Assembly (NCBI GenBank): GCA_000969725.1
Contig: JXSR01S042459.1
Origin: Ophiothrix spiculata
Lineage: Eukaryota > Echinodermata > Ophiuroidea > Amphilepidida > Ophiotrichidae
Direction: 5' to 3' (one strand)
Length of the DNA: 23,148 nt
The position numbers and the translations under genes were made by a program. Of the stretch, positions 1 to 8,950 are shown piece after piece. Every line of letters begins with the position of its first letter. The stretch's first letter is position 1. Below the pieces are notes generated by a model. It saw only the letters and a list, made by a program, of their open reading frames with translations, searched no databases and was not told where the DNA came from.

Positions 1-731
1 ATTATTATTTTTTTGTCTATATTTAGCTGGCATCTTATAAGTAATGATTGTTCAAAAGAATGTTGTCAGCATTACTAGAAATATGGCCTCTGAAAGGAAA
101 AATATATAGGTGCTTAACAATTTAAGTCTTTTACTGCAAAAGATTCCCATGGAGGTATAAAAAACACATTCACATCCCAAAAAATAATTAGCCAAAAACC
201 ACATTTTAATGATCAGTTTAGGAATATTAGCCTGTCAGTGGATGTCAATATACCCAATCCTATTTGCAACACCAAGATTGGCTAAAAATATTATATTGTA
301 CATATATGAGATCTAAGGTCATGCATGCTATGACAGTGAAATCATGGAAAGTAAAGGTCCTGTCCAACGTTCCATTTCATTTTGACAAATACTCTCAAAT
401 TCTCTCGCCTTTTGTATAAATTTGAAATGTAAATATGTTCACACTTACACTATAGCAGTAATAGTAGCATTTGTCAAAAAGCTATTTCTGGTAACATGAA
501 GTGTGTATTTACACACTTGATGATGCAAAGAGATGCAAGAAAGATAACTCTAAGACTTCATTTCCTGCCCTTATTCATACATCACTAGTACTTTTGAGGT
601 GAATCAGATCTTCCTTTGTATACATTTTATCATACCCTGGATTCAAAACGAAAATGCACCTAGTAATGATGGATGAAGCATAGCGTGGTAATAATGTGAA
701 GGTTTGCTGTGGAGAAGGTATGGTAATCCCT
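1..731. other. Intronic/intergenic stretch with no recognised gene
   Basis: AT-rich sequence with no open frame of note and no splice-flanked coding segment that I can recognise. It is presumed to be upstream SNAP-25 intron, but the first exons are not in the window, so this could also lie outside the gene. The first ~24 bases (ATTATT followed by a T run and GTCTATATTT) match the start of a segment at 2731-2754 inside the local repeat array, so the window may open on the edge of another diverged copy of that repeat. Confidence 0.5.
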
Positions 732-1090
732 TTGAATGTTATTCACACTTTCATTTTATCCAAGTAAGACTATTGCAACTCCCTGTTAATGGCATTAAGA
801 AAACACAATTCAATGGCCTCCTATAGGACCACATACACTCTTCGTCCTGAATCTACCATCACTTTTGTTGTTCCTGGCTCCAAGAAACAATCAGGTAACT
901 GTGTTCAATCTCGAGCAGGCCCTCTTCTTTGGTACCAGTTAGTGTTGAGCATTCATTGTTGTAGTAAACTGTCTTGGTTCATAAGTTGTCTTAAGTCAAC
1001 ATATTTTTCCTGTCTAAATTTGTCCCTTTTTCTTAGCACTATTTGCATACTTTGTAAAAGGCCCTATAAAATCTCATAATTATTTTTATA
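732..1090 (+). pseudogene. Decayed 3' end of a CR1/L2-like LINE reverse transcriptase ORF
   Basis: The + frame read from 732 gives HTFILSK-stop-DYCNSLL (stop TAA at 765-767). This matches the conserved SRLDYCNSLL block near the end of CR1/L2/jockey-type reverse transcriptases. The same frame then jumps to NSMASYRTTYTLRPEST, VVPGSKK, SRAGPLLWYQ and LSIHCCSKLSWFISCLK, which correspond in order to the family's NxMAPSY, LRSxxxxxLxVPxxK, RAFSxxAPxLWNxLP and IRxxxSLxxFKxxLKT blocks. The roughly 50-70 residues that normally separate DYCNSLL from NxMAPSY are missing, so there is an internal deletion. The sequence ends near 1044-1090 with TTTGTAAAAGGCCCTATAAA and an ATT-rich tail, which resembles the usual LINE 3' terminus. 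Dead copy: in-frame stop, deletion, 5' truncation. Clade assignment is from remembered motifs. Confidence 0.8.
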
Positions 1091-1372
1091 GAGTCAGTGT
1101 GCCTTGCACAAGACAAGACAGTTAAAGCTTAAAGTTTTGTATTTTCCTCCAAGAGTACTGATTTTGGTAAAAACCAAAGACTCTTTGGAATCCTTGTGTC
1201 ACTACCTTTCAAAAACTTAAAAACTTCTAATTATTTTAAATGATTACACAAAATAAAAAAGACAAATATTTCATATTACTTGCTATGGAAAGATAATACA
1301 ATTTGTCTTCATTCATACTTAATAGAATTGTAAAATATCAGTTGCATATTTACACTTTTTCTGATAGGTTGT

Positions 1373-1546
1373 AATTGTAGCCTTGTCGATTACGGAGGAC
1401 GTAAAAGGCGAGTGGAGCCAGCCTTTCACTGAAGGCCAGCGGTTTTGCAACGAGCAAATGATCCAAAATCAAGTTGAGGACAGTATAACAATCCAAGTTG
1501 TCAAAGGAAAAATAGAACATGAAATCATGGTCTTGGCAAAAGTCTA
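1373..1546 (+). pseudogene. Coding-like 174-bp insert flanked by a 10-bp direct repeat
   Basis: GATAGGTTGT occurs at 1363-1372 and again at 1547-1556; the sister repeat unit has it only once, at 3200-3209, with matching sequence on both sides. The material between the two copies is therefore an insertion with a 10-bp target-site-like duplication. The insert is GC-richer than its surroundings and open for 58-59 codons on the + strand, from after a TAG at 1365-1367 to a TAG at 1545-1547. The first codon positions are purine-rich, and the translation looks protein-like, e.g. EDVKGEWSQPFTEGQRFC near the start and VVKGKIEHEIMVLAKV at the end. The opposite strand is also open, with aligned codon boundaries, but its codon pattern is less coding-like. 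I do not recognise the protein. There is no poly(A) and no inverted termini. It could be a captured exon fragment, a truncated retrocopy or repair filler. Confidence 0.6.
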
Positions 1547-1720
1547 GATAGGTTGTGCTGTAATTCACCAACAAATGACCACATTAGCTATGTCAATCCA
1601 ATAAGCAATTTAGTTGACAAGCATCTTCAAATAGATCCCTATAAAAAAGAAAAGAGCAAGTGTAAGTGTACAGAATTTTTTATCAGTTTAGGCAAATATT
1701 TAAGCTAATTTGATTTTATA

Positions 1721-2402
1721 CAGGGTGAGTCAAAATAAAGTGCAATCTAATCAGTGATTTTATATAACCAGTTCCTTTTATTCTTTTACAAAATGGTTCA
1801 TATATGAAATGTCATATTTCATTAGCTTTCATAGAAAATTTATTTTGTAGAAATCAGACAAAGCATTCTAAAGTTATAGTCATTTGAGTGGAGGTACCCA
1901 ATTTGAACGGCGAACAAACTACGCTATTTAGTTTACGTTCGTACTGGTAACAAATGCTGTTGTCTCTTTTAACTTGTTTATGATAGGAACGCCTATGGAA
2001 ATAAAATAACAAGGAAATAATAGGCTGTTGAATGTGGACTGTGAAACATCTGGTATAGTGGGTTGACTCATGGGGTAATGTTCAGATCTTTCAAAAAAGC
2101 TCTTTCAGTATCGTTGCACAATGCGTGCCCCTTTTACATCTGAATGCAGCGTCAAGTTCATCGATGAACAATCAATAAAATAGAACACGGCTGTACAGTA
2201 AAGAGTTCATGTTGAAACAAAGTTGTTCGATATCAAAATTGGGTACCTTTACTTAAACGGCTGTAACTTTTGAATGCGTTGATCAATTTCAACAAACTAA
2301 AATTTTCATAAAAGCTGATTAAATTTGCTATTCAATTATAAACATGAACAGATTTCCTGTAATAAATTCCTCGTTGATTACACTTTAATTTGACTCACCC
2401 TG
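1721..2402. mobile_element. Mariner/Tc1-type non-autonomous element, long TIRs, TA target
   Basis: The ends are CAGGGTGAGTCAAAATAAAG at 1721 and, inverted, CAGGGTGAGTCAAATTAAAG at 2402, with TA on both outer sides (1719-1720, 2403-2404). Similarity between the arms goes on, with gaps, for roughly 200 bp, down to a shared GGTACCCAATTT (plus strand near 1893, inverted near 2246). The empty site is preserved in two sister repeat units near 3359-3364 and 3948-3953. The TA duplication and length fit Tc1/mariner-superfamily elements. There is no DDD/E transposase: the middle holds only a 20-codon ATG frame near 2119 (MRAPFTSECSV…), so this is a deletion derivative or a MITE. Confidence 0.88.
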
Positions 2403-2670
2403 TATATCGGTAAGAATTGCTAGGCTTGTAGGAAGGGAGGTGTTTGTATGATTGTGTATATACTTCTGTCAATGAAATCTTGTGTAAGCAGTAAGCATTG
2501 TTATCTGATCGTAGCCCGAGTAAAGGCTCCTAATAATGGTGTGTATTTTACAGCGCTTTAGCCTGCAGTTTCTGCCTTGGTGCTCATTGTCCTGTGCCCA
2601 AGTGAATGAGTTGGAGGTTATATAGGAATTGGTTTTAAGAGCTGTTATACTCATCTATCTCTGTGCCAAT

Positions 2671-2921
2671 TTGTTATTTGAAATACATTTTAGTTTTTAA
2701 TTGGAATTCTTGTTTCATTACTTTCCTGATTATTATTTTTTTGTCTATATTTTAAAACATTTCTCCAGATATTGAGGACAAAATATTTCAAATTACTTGC
2801 TAGGAAAGATCTTATACATTTTTTATTCATTCATTATTAGACAGAGTAATATAAGGCATGATATTGAATAGGTTTACAAAAATGATATAAGGATATAATT
2901 TCATAAAACTCATTCCCATAT
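2671..2921. repeat. Repeat unit U1a: first copy of a 251-bp tandem duplication
   Basis: It begins TTGTTATTTGAAATACATTT and runs to an AAACTCATTCCC block. The next ~245 bases (2922-3166) repeat it with only scattered substitutions, including the TTATTCATTCATTATTAGAC and AGGTTTACAAAAATGATATA blocks. The offset between copies is 251 bp. The high similarity makes this younger than the split between U0, U1b and U2. Confidence 0.88.
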
Positions 2922-3566
2922 TTGTTATTTGAAATACATTTTAGTTTTTTATTAGAATTCTTATTTCATTACTTTCCTGATTGGTTTTTTTGTCTATATT
3001 TTAAAAAATTTCTCAAGATACTGAGGGCAAAATATTTCAAATTACTTGCTAGGAAAGACCGTATACATTTTTTATTCATTCATTATTAGACAGAATGATA
3101 TAAGGCATGATATTGGATAGGTTTACAAAAATGATATAAGGATATAATTTCACAAAACTCATTCCCTAACAATATTGGGTGCATTTCTACACCTTTTATG
3201 ATAGGTTGTTCTGTATTCACCAATAAATGACCACATTAACTATGTCAATCCAATATACAATTTAGTCTTCAAATAGATTCCTGTAAAAAAGAAAAGGGAA
3301 AGTGTACGTGTACAAAATCTTCTATCAGTTTAGGCAAATATTCAAGCTAATTTGATTTATATATTGGTTGGAATTGCTAGGTTTGCAGGAATGAAAGTGT
3401 TTGTATTGTGTATTTCTGTCAATGAAATCTTGTGTCCTTACTAACTCTTTTTATAGGGCATGGGTCAATCAGTAAGCATTGTTACTCTGATCTAACCTGA
3501 GTGAAGACTCCTAATAATGGTGTCTCTTTTACAGGATTTGAAATTGCACTCAAGTCTTTATTTTAT
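2922..3566. repeat. Repeat unit U1b (carries both empty sites)
   Basis: The second copy of the 251-bp duplication, continuing into the rest of the unit (GATAGGTTGT at 3200-3209, CACATTAACTATGTCAATCC, ATCAGTTTAGGCAAATATT, GGGCATGGGTCAATCAG). It lacks the ~120-bp end segment seen in U2 (CTTTAGCCTCAGG … TGTGAATTTG). It holds the uninterrupted versions of the two U0 insertion sites, at 3200-3209 and about 3359-3364. Confidence 0.82.
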
Positions 3567-4275
3567 TATTTGAAATACATTTTAGTTGTTTATTGGAATT
3601 CACTCTTTTGAATTCTTGTCTCATTACCTTCCTGAAATTGAAAGCTTTTTTCTATGTTTTGAAAAATATCTCTAGATCCTGAGACTTTAAATTAGTTGCT
3701 AAAGAAAGACTTAATATATTCATTGATAATTAAACAGAGTTAAAAACGCATTATATTAGATGGGTTTAAGAAAGTGTTCTTTGGATACAATTTCACAAAA
3801 CTAGTTCCCTACTAGTATCAGTCGCATATTTACACATTTTTATGCAATTTAGATGACAAACATTTCAAAATAAATTCCTGTTAAAAAGGTTAAGTTTAAG
3901 TTTATAAAATCTTCTATCAGTGCAGGCAAATAGTCAAGTTAACTTGATATATGTGTCTGTCAGAATTGTCGTTCTTGCAGAAGGAAAGGTGTTTGTATGT
4001 ATTGTTAATGTCTGTCAATGAAATTTTGTGTCCTATTTAAAATATTTATAGGGCATGGGTCAATCACTTTAGTTGTTATCTGATCGAAGCCTGAGTGACA
4101 GTTACTAATGATGGAGTCTCTTTTACAGGATTCGAAATTGCACGCTGCACTTTAGCCTCAGGTAGCTGCCTGGTGCGCAAAGGTCTCGTGCCCAAGTGAA
4201 TTAATTATATAATACACTAGAAGTAGTTCTTAGAGCTTTTATGCCCCATCTCCCTCTGTGAATTTGTTATTTGAA
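3567..4275. repeat. Repeat unit U2, more diverged
   Basis: It starts TTATTTGAAATACATTTTAG, like U1a and U1b, and follows the same order of blocks, ending near GTGAATTTGTTATTTGAAAT at 4258-4278, where a further unit start appears and then fades. The conserved GGGCATGGGTCAATCA blocks of U1b and U2 lie 595 bp apart. It has many indels relative to U1b and has lost the GATAGGTTGT region. No gene is seen in it. Confidence 0.75.
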
Positions 4276-4940
4276 ATAGATTGTGTTGTACTTACCAGTT
4301 TATGGGATTGAGTTGCAGTTGCTGTGCAATTTTTCGACAAAACTATCACAGGCTCTTGATTTTAAAAGATAGATACTATTACGTCTTTTGAAGTATTTAA
4401 TTGCTCTTGCACTTGCAAAAATAGCATCGTTGGGGAAACTTCCTCTACTTACTTTCAAATATCTCATGTTTTACCAATGTCATAGCAGCCACGAGGCACA
4501 TAGTCATTCAAAATGGCATTAAAAGGCTCTCTGGTAGTATTAACTTCCACACTTATAACGTAGAAGTAGATACAAGTATGTATTTGAAGCATAGTATTCT
4601 CACGTAATTCAATTATCCAATGCAATCTTTCTGACATAATATCTTTGGTTGTTAAAGAGACTTATCTGTCTTCCTGGTTTAGGGATCTCTTTGTCAATTT
4701 GTTGTGTTTGTAAGTGACAAGCAATAACATTGTTTATTCCATTTATTATGCAGGGCTTGGCAAGGTCAACATCATGAGTCAAAAACTTGTTACCAGCATT
4801 GCATTGCAAAAACCATGATAAATATTTTATGTGAAACCACCAACATTGTTATTTTGCCTTTTTGAAAGTGGTTCGAAAAAAGGACATGATTTTTTTATTA
4901 GAGCAGTGCATTAGATATTTTAATTGAAAAAAAATTATTC
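4276..4940. other. Intronic stretch; one weak coding-like frame on the minus strand
   Basis: No recognised gene. The minus strand is open from 4809 to 4609 (66 codons from ATG), with a translation including THDVDLAKPCIINGINNVI and PKPGRQISLFNNQRYYVRK, which is less repetitive than the other chance frames here. No homology, splice sites or partner exon support it. It may be a piece of an old element or chance. Confidence 0.3.
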
Positions 4941-5046
4941 AGTATAATTTGCATTTTGAAGAGCTTGAAAATTAAGATAAGTGTCAAACCATTTAATTTT
5001 CCTTGAATACATACACTTGAAAGGCTGATAAAATGCAAATTATACT
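4941..5046. repeat. Short foldback element with exact 17-bp inverted repeats
   Basis: AGTATAATTTGCATTTT at 4941-4957 is exactly inverted at 5030-5046. Inside, GAAAATTAA (near 4966) pairs with TTAATTTTC (near 4993), and AAGTGT with ACACTT. The whole ~106 bp can fold on itself. It resembles a small MITE, but I cannot see a clean target-site duplication, so the family is not assigned. Confidence 0.6.
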
Positions 5047-5449
5047 ATACTGTTGGTTTGTTGACAGAAAGTAGAGTAATATAGGGAACAGATTTTGTTT
5101 CCTTCTTGCTTGCCTCTAGAGAAGAACTTCAATTTTAGCATGTATTTCTGTTATAAATTATCTGTATTTTGTCTTGCTAAGGCAACGCATATCTATCCTC
5201 ACAAATGGGTTTGACATTGATCAAGATAATGTTTCATATAATGATATATGTGAAGAAAAAAATGAATTAAACATGAACTATTTGAAACTTTGACAAATGA
5301 GGCTAGACAGACCATAAATGATGGCAATCAATTATATTACCTATGCTCAAAATGTTGTTCAAAAGCCTGTTTGTGTCATGACTTATTAATTGCATCATTG
5401 CCAATGAAGTAGATTGAAGTACATTATAAATATCCAGTAATGAATTGTA

Positions 5450-5582
5450 AAGTGTTGGGAAGATAGATCTATAAATCCCTATTGCAAAGTTAAACAGAAA
5501 TGGGGAGGAAATCGCTCTGTTTTTTCTGAATAAAGTGTCTGGAAGATAGCTCTATAAATCCCTATTACAGGGTCGAACAAAC
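5450..5582. repeat. Two-copy tandem duplication, 83-bp period
   Basis: AAGTGTTGGGAAGATAGATC… at 5450 recurs as AAGTGTCTGGAAGATAGCTC… at 5533. The shared CTATAAATCCCTATT block follows in both copies, and AAGTTAAACA versus GGGTCGAACA then ends the match. The homology covers ~50 bp of each 83-bp period. Confidence 0.7.
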
Positions 5583-7257
5583 ATTTATAAATATGAAATC
5601 ATTAAATGTTCTATACTAGATGCTTTGCAAAATATCATTAAATCTAACATTGTATGGCATGCAGGATCTGGGCATGAATTTGTTCTTTTCTGAATGAGAT
5701 GGTACGCAGGAAGTTTCTACCTTCATTATGTCATGATACGCAAATTGTAATGTAACTGTCAACCAGTATATAAATTTATTTTCCTATCGATCTTATTACA
5801 TTTATACTGTGCACAGGAAATTAATGCTCTACTCCGAGATTTCCACATGGCATACAAATGCTAAAAATAAAAAAGAAATTTATATCTAGACCATATTTTA
5901 ATTTTGCGGTATACAGTTTGGAATGAACAGCACTGAGAAAGCAAATGCTTAATATACGTGTAGGTTAGGTTCAAAAGATTTGGTACAAACTCAGATGATG
6001 ATGAAATGACGTATAGTTTGTTTGCATGAAAGAAATGTTGAATCACTAAATCATCTCAAATCTCTTGTACCCCAGTTTTTTGTCTTAATGCATTCATTCA
6101 CGTCATCTTTGGTTCTTTAGCAAATATACACCTGACAAAATGAGGCATTTACAAACAAAGTGTAGCGTATGTTATACATATCCGTTTTCTTGGTATTACC
6201 AATCACGCGTTTGCTGTATAGTGGTGTAAAATCTGCAGGATATCGTGGAAACAAGAACCTATTTCCTGTCGTAATTCATACATCAACAATGTCAATCCTG
6301 TGTACACAATGTAGCGCTAAACATCTGCAAATAAAACTTCAAATTCAACCTGTTACAATGCCTTGTAGATGTACAAAATTCCATTAACGATGTGTACATA
6401 AAGACATTTGGTGATTCCAACAGAAAGCCATCTGGCAAAGGTTGTTTTTCACACCAGCAACATATTGTATGTTTAGCCTGCTGGAAAGTTTGATCAACAT
6501 TTAGTTGGATAGTGTACAAATTTTACATCAACACCTATTTGAGCATTTCCCTCAGCTTTTGTTGAGTAATTACAACCAATTTAGAGACAATCTTGGTCCT
6601 TTCGTGTAAATGAGGTCAATTTATTTCAGTTATATTTTGCAAGAGCAGTTTGCAACATGAATATTCTTGTGTCAACCAGTACTTAGGACCTATGCAAATG
6701 AGCTCATTAGACGGAATTTAATTTTCATTTCCCGGGTATATCCCAGGTGAGTATCAGGAAAACTTGGTCGCTAGATTTTTTTTCTTGACATGACCTGTCG
6801 GATAGTTCGGACTTGGAACCCCTATAATCACATGGGGGTTAATGCAAATAAAAAATGGAGATATGGATTAAATAGTTTTTCCAATAAATCATGCCTTTGT
6901 TTGACTGTTAGGAATAAAAAATCTTCATTTTATTACATTTTAAACAAAATAGCAAATTTTCAGCTTTTAAAATCATGAGGTTACATCTGCTTACGTGTAG
7001 CTTGTTTTACCAATTTTTATGTGAATTGTCTAATGCAAACTGCAAGTTTAGGTATCAGACCTCACATTCATGAAATTTGACAAATATATATTTCCCGTAA
7101 GACTGTAAAATCAGTTACAAAAACGATGAAAATTTCAGTACAATTAGACATATGAAAAGGGCAAGATGTCGGTCATCACATTGTCCCGATAATACAGCGA
7201 ACATCGTAAACGACAAATCACACCTTTCGGAGTTCTGGGGCTATATCTAGGCAAATC
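5583..7257. other. Intronic stretch with no recognised gene
   Basis: Several short frames (60-75 codons) occur on both strands between 5860 and 6980. None has motifs, splice context or coding-like composition that I can support. No clear inverted-repeat element was found here by eye. Confidence 0.5.
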
Positions 7258-7316
7258 TGACGTCATTTACCATACTACGCACGTGTACCAGCTCCGAGCT
7301 TGACTGGTACATGTGC
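7258..7316. promoter_or_regulatory. Palindromic CRE next to an E-box inside a 13-bp stem hairpin
   Basis: TGACGTCA, the full palindromic cAMP-response element, is at 7258-7265. Fourteen bases on, GCACGTGTACCAG (7279-7291) pairs with CTGGTACATGTGC (7304-7316) across a 12-nt loop with one mismatch. The left arm contains CACGTG (E-box) at 7280-7285. The region 7160-7320 is more GC-rich than its surroundings. CREB and bHLH factors bind such sites in animals, so an intronic enhancer is possible, but no function is shown; it could equally be the end of an old transposon. Confidence 0.35.
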
Positions 7317-7486
7317 ATCCACTGTGGATATTATTTACGGGCTATAGGGAAATGATTTTTTCATGTTTATCTAAAGAAATTCTATTGTTAAAGTAGTTTA
7401 TTGAATGAATATCATTCTAATACGATGAAAAAATTAATACTTTGTTTTCAAATGAAAAAAAAAGAAAGGAAAAAAGAAGAAGACAC

Positions 7487-7562
7487 CAACGGGATTCAAA
7501 ACTGGGACCTCTCGCATCAAAAGCGAGTTGCTTAGCCACTAGGCCATCGAGAACTCGCTGAC
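7487..7562 (-). pseudogene. tRNA-like sequence (tRNA pseudogene or SINE head)
   Basis: On the minus strand, TGGCCTAGTGG matches a Pol III A box. It is followed by an anticodon arm CTCGC-TTTTGAT-GCGAG (paired bases 7523-7527 with 7511-7515), giving anticodon TTG. Then comes GTTTTGAATCC, a B box with two mismatches to the usual GGTTCGAATCC. The T stem and acceptor stem do not pair properly, so it is not a functional tRNA. A T-rich tract follows at 7445-7485. The pattern is what tRNA-derived SINE heads look like. Confidence 0.65.
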
Positions 7563-7613
7563 ATGTAGAGGGTGTTTTAACTATATAAACGTAATAATAG
7601 ACAAGTGCCGGGT

Positions 7614-8092
7614 AATAGACCTTTTTAAAATCCATTCGGAAATCTCCTGAACATTGATCACATGGCCATTTTTTCAACCAATCATGTTCAAACTCATTAG
7701 TATGCACGATTTTGTCAACAAAATTTTCCAAAAATTCTCCTGCATTTCGGCGCAATAAAAGTGAAAGATAAATAGAACCAGACCCCTACATTATTAGATA
7801 CACTAATTCTGAACAACTTTTGGCCGACGGTACCATAAGCTCACCGACACAAAGAGTGAAATTTCCATTTGAAATCGGCTGATCTGCGCTGATTAAGCTT
7901 AAGAAAAAAAAAGTGACTCTTCAGCGCTAACGCTAATTACAAGTTCGAATTCGTACGCAACCAGTTAACGAAACCGCAAACTTACCATTCTGGTTATTGT
8001 GTTGAAGAGTCACTTTTTCTGTCGGCAATTGCAGGAAAGTGTAAAATCAGCTTTGGAAATGCTCCGAAAGTTGTGTTTTGAAAAGGTCTATT
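7614..8092. mobile_element. Probable TA-type MITE with AATAGACCTTTT termini
   Basis: AATAGACCTTTTTAAAA at 7614 is inverted at 8092 as AATAGACCTTTTCAAAA. Beyond that, TTCGGAAATCTCC and TTTCGGAGCATTTCC suggest that the terminal repeats continue with gaps. The outer flanks read TA on the left and TG on the right, so a TA duplication is only approximate. It encloses a second, shorter inverted repeat (7908-8018). No transposase frame is present. Confidence 0.55.
7908..8018. repeat. Nested 111-bp segment bounded by exact 16-bp inverted repeats
   Basis: AAAAAGTGACTCTTCA at 7908-7923 is exactly inverted at 8003-8018. The middle is not obviously self-complementary. It could be a small MITE inserted into the 7614-8092 element, or an inner repeat of that element; no target-site duplication is clear. 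Confidence 0.6.
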
Positions 8093-8714
8093 GATCACTT
8101 CCGGGGTTATATGATGTTTTGCGTGAAAATTTAATGTTTTATTTGACCTCATTGGACTAAGTGTCACATTCTCTTACGTGAGCCGTGTTTTACCCCAAAT
8201 TATCACAATTTTCGTAGTAGATATGTTAAAGAAGTGTTGTCGCTCTCTTTTGACCAAGTCGCTAAAATATATTAAGTCCACACCCGTAGATTTTAGGTAA
8301 AACGCGAAGACCTAATTTGACCTTGCTCAAGGAAAATAAACACTCTCAAAATCACACAAAAAGACACTTATATTTCCAATATTTTCATTTTTTTTTAAAT
8401 TTCAAAATGTTTTCATAACATTTATGCTTCCAAATGCAAGTTTGGTTTGAGATTCTATGCTAAGTTTGGCGAGTTTATAGGCTTTTTAAACTAGGGCATC
8501 CGAACTCATGAATATTCATACGCATGTAAAAAACAGCCTTTCCTGTAATTTTTCATGAATAAAATAAAATAAAATAAGTGATATTTCAGTGAGCTGAATT
8601 CTGGCTGGTGTGTTTTTGATAAATATTCAATGTTCTTTTAACGGTTTGTAGATTACAATTTTACACAAGTAACTGGTTAAAGTGAAGGCGTTGATATATT
8701 CATTGTGTATTCCT
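8093..8714. other. Intronic stretch; short (AAAAT)n run
   Basis: No recognised gene. It contains a short pentanucleotide run (ATAAA/AAAAT, about four units) near 8559-8577. A loose pairing of GTGTTTTACC (near 8186) with GGTAAAACGC (near 8296) is too weak to call an element. Confidence 0.45.
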
Positions 8715-8950
8715 TTACTTGTATTTTGTGTCCAATTTCAGCTATTTGTAGGGCATGGGTCATTCAGTTAGCCTTGTCATCTGATCATTGGCTGAGTGAC
8801 AGGTTCTTATAATAGTCTCATCTTTTCTCCTAGGATTTAGAATTCTATAGCCTCGGGTAGATGTCCAGATAAGCAAGGTATTGTGGCCTGGATGAATTAA
8901 TTATACGATAAACAAGAAGTATACATGGGCTGTCATATTTGTCTCTACAC
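8715..8950. repeat. Repeat unit U3: lone partial copy ~4.5 kb from the array
   Basis: It matches the 3' part of U2 (about 4025-4250): TTTGTGTCC, then TAGGGCATGGGTCA, ATCTGATC, CTGAGTGACAG, AGGATTTAGAATT, AGCCTCGGGTAGATG, GGATGAATTAATTATA and an AGAAGTA block, in the same order and orientation. The 5' part of the unit is absent. It shows that this repeat is dispersed within the intron and not only tandem. Confidence 0.72.

Larger units (their letters stand above)
1200..2670. repeat. Local repeat unit U0, interrupted by two insertions
   Basis: The first recognisable unit of a local array. It shares long stretches with U1b (2922-3566) and U2 (3567-4275): an ATTACTTGCTA block near 1275, CAGTTGCATATTTACAC near 1339, CACATTAGCTATGTCAATCC at 1580-1600, ATCAGTTTAGGCAAATATT near 1682, and TGTCAATGAAATCTTGTGT near 2467. 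Relative to U1b it contains a 174-bp insert (1373-1546) and a 682-bp transposon (1721-2402). It lacks about 33 bases around 2485 that U1b and U2 keep (the GGGCATGGGTCAAT block). No coding function is seen; the origin of the repeat is not recognised. Confidence 0.75.

Noticed and set aside
1350-1574. 74-codon minus-strand frame across the 174-bp insert
   Set aside because: It runs through the insert and into repeat DNA on both sides. Inside the insert the + frame has the purine-rich first-position pattern of coding DNA; the minus frame uses the same codon boundaries and is likely its shadow.
6169-6519. Overlapping 72- and 75-codon frames on opposite strands
   Set aside because: No recognisable motif, splice context or repeat relationship; they overlap each other and look like chance.
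8140-8320. Possible MITE from GTGTTTTACC / GGTAAAACGC
   Set aside because: The inverted match is about 10 bp with no target duplication and inconsistent flanks.
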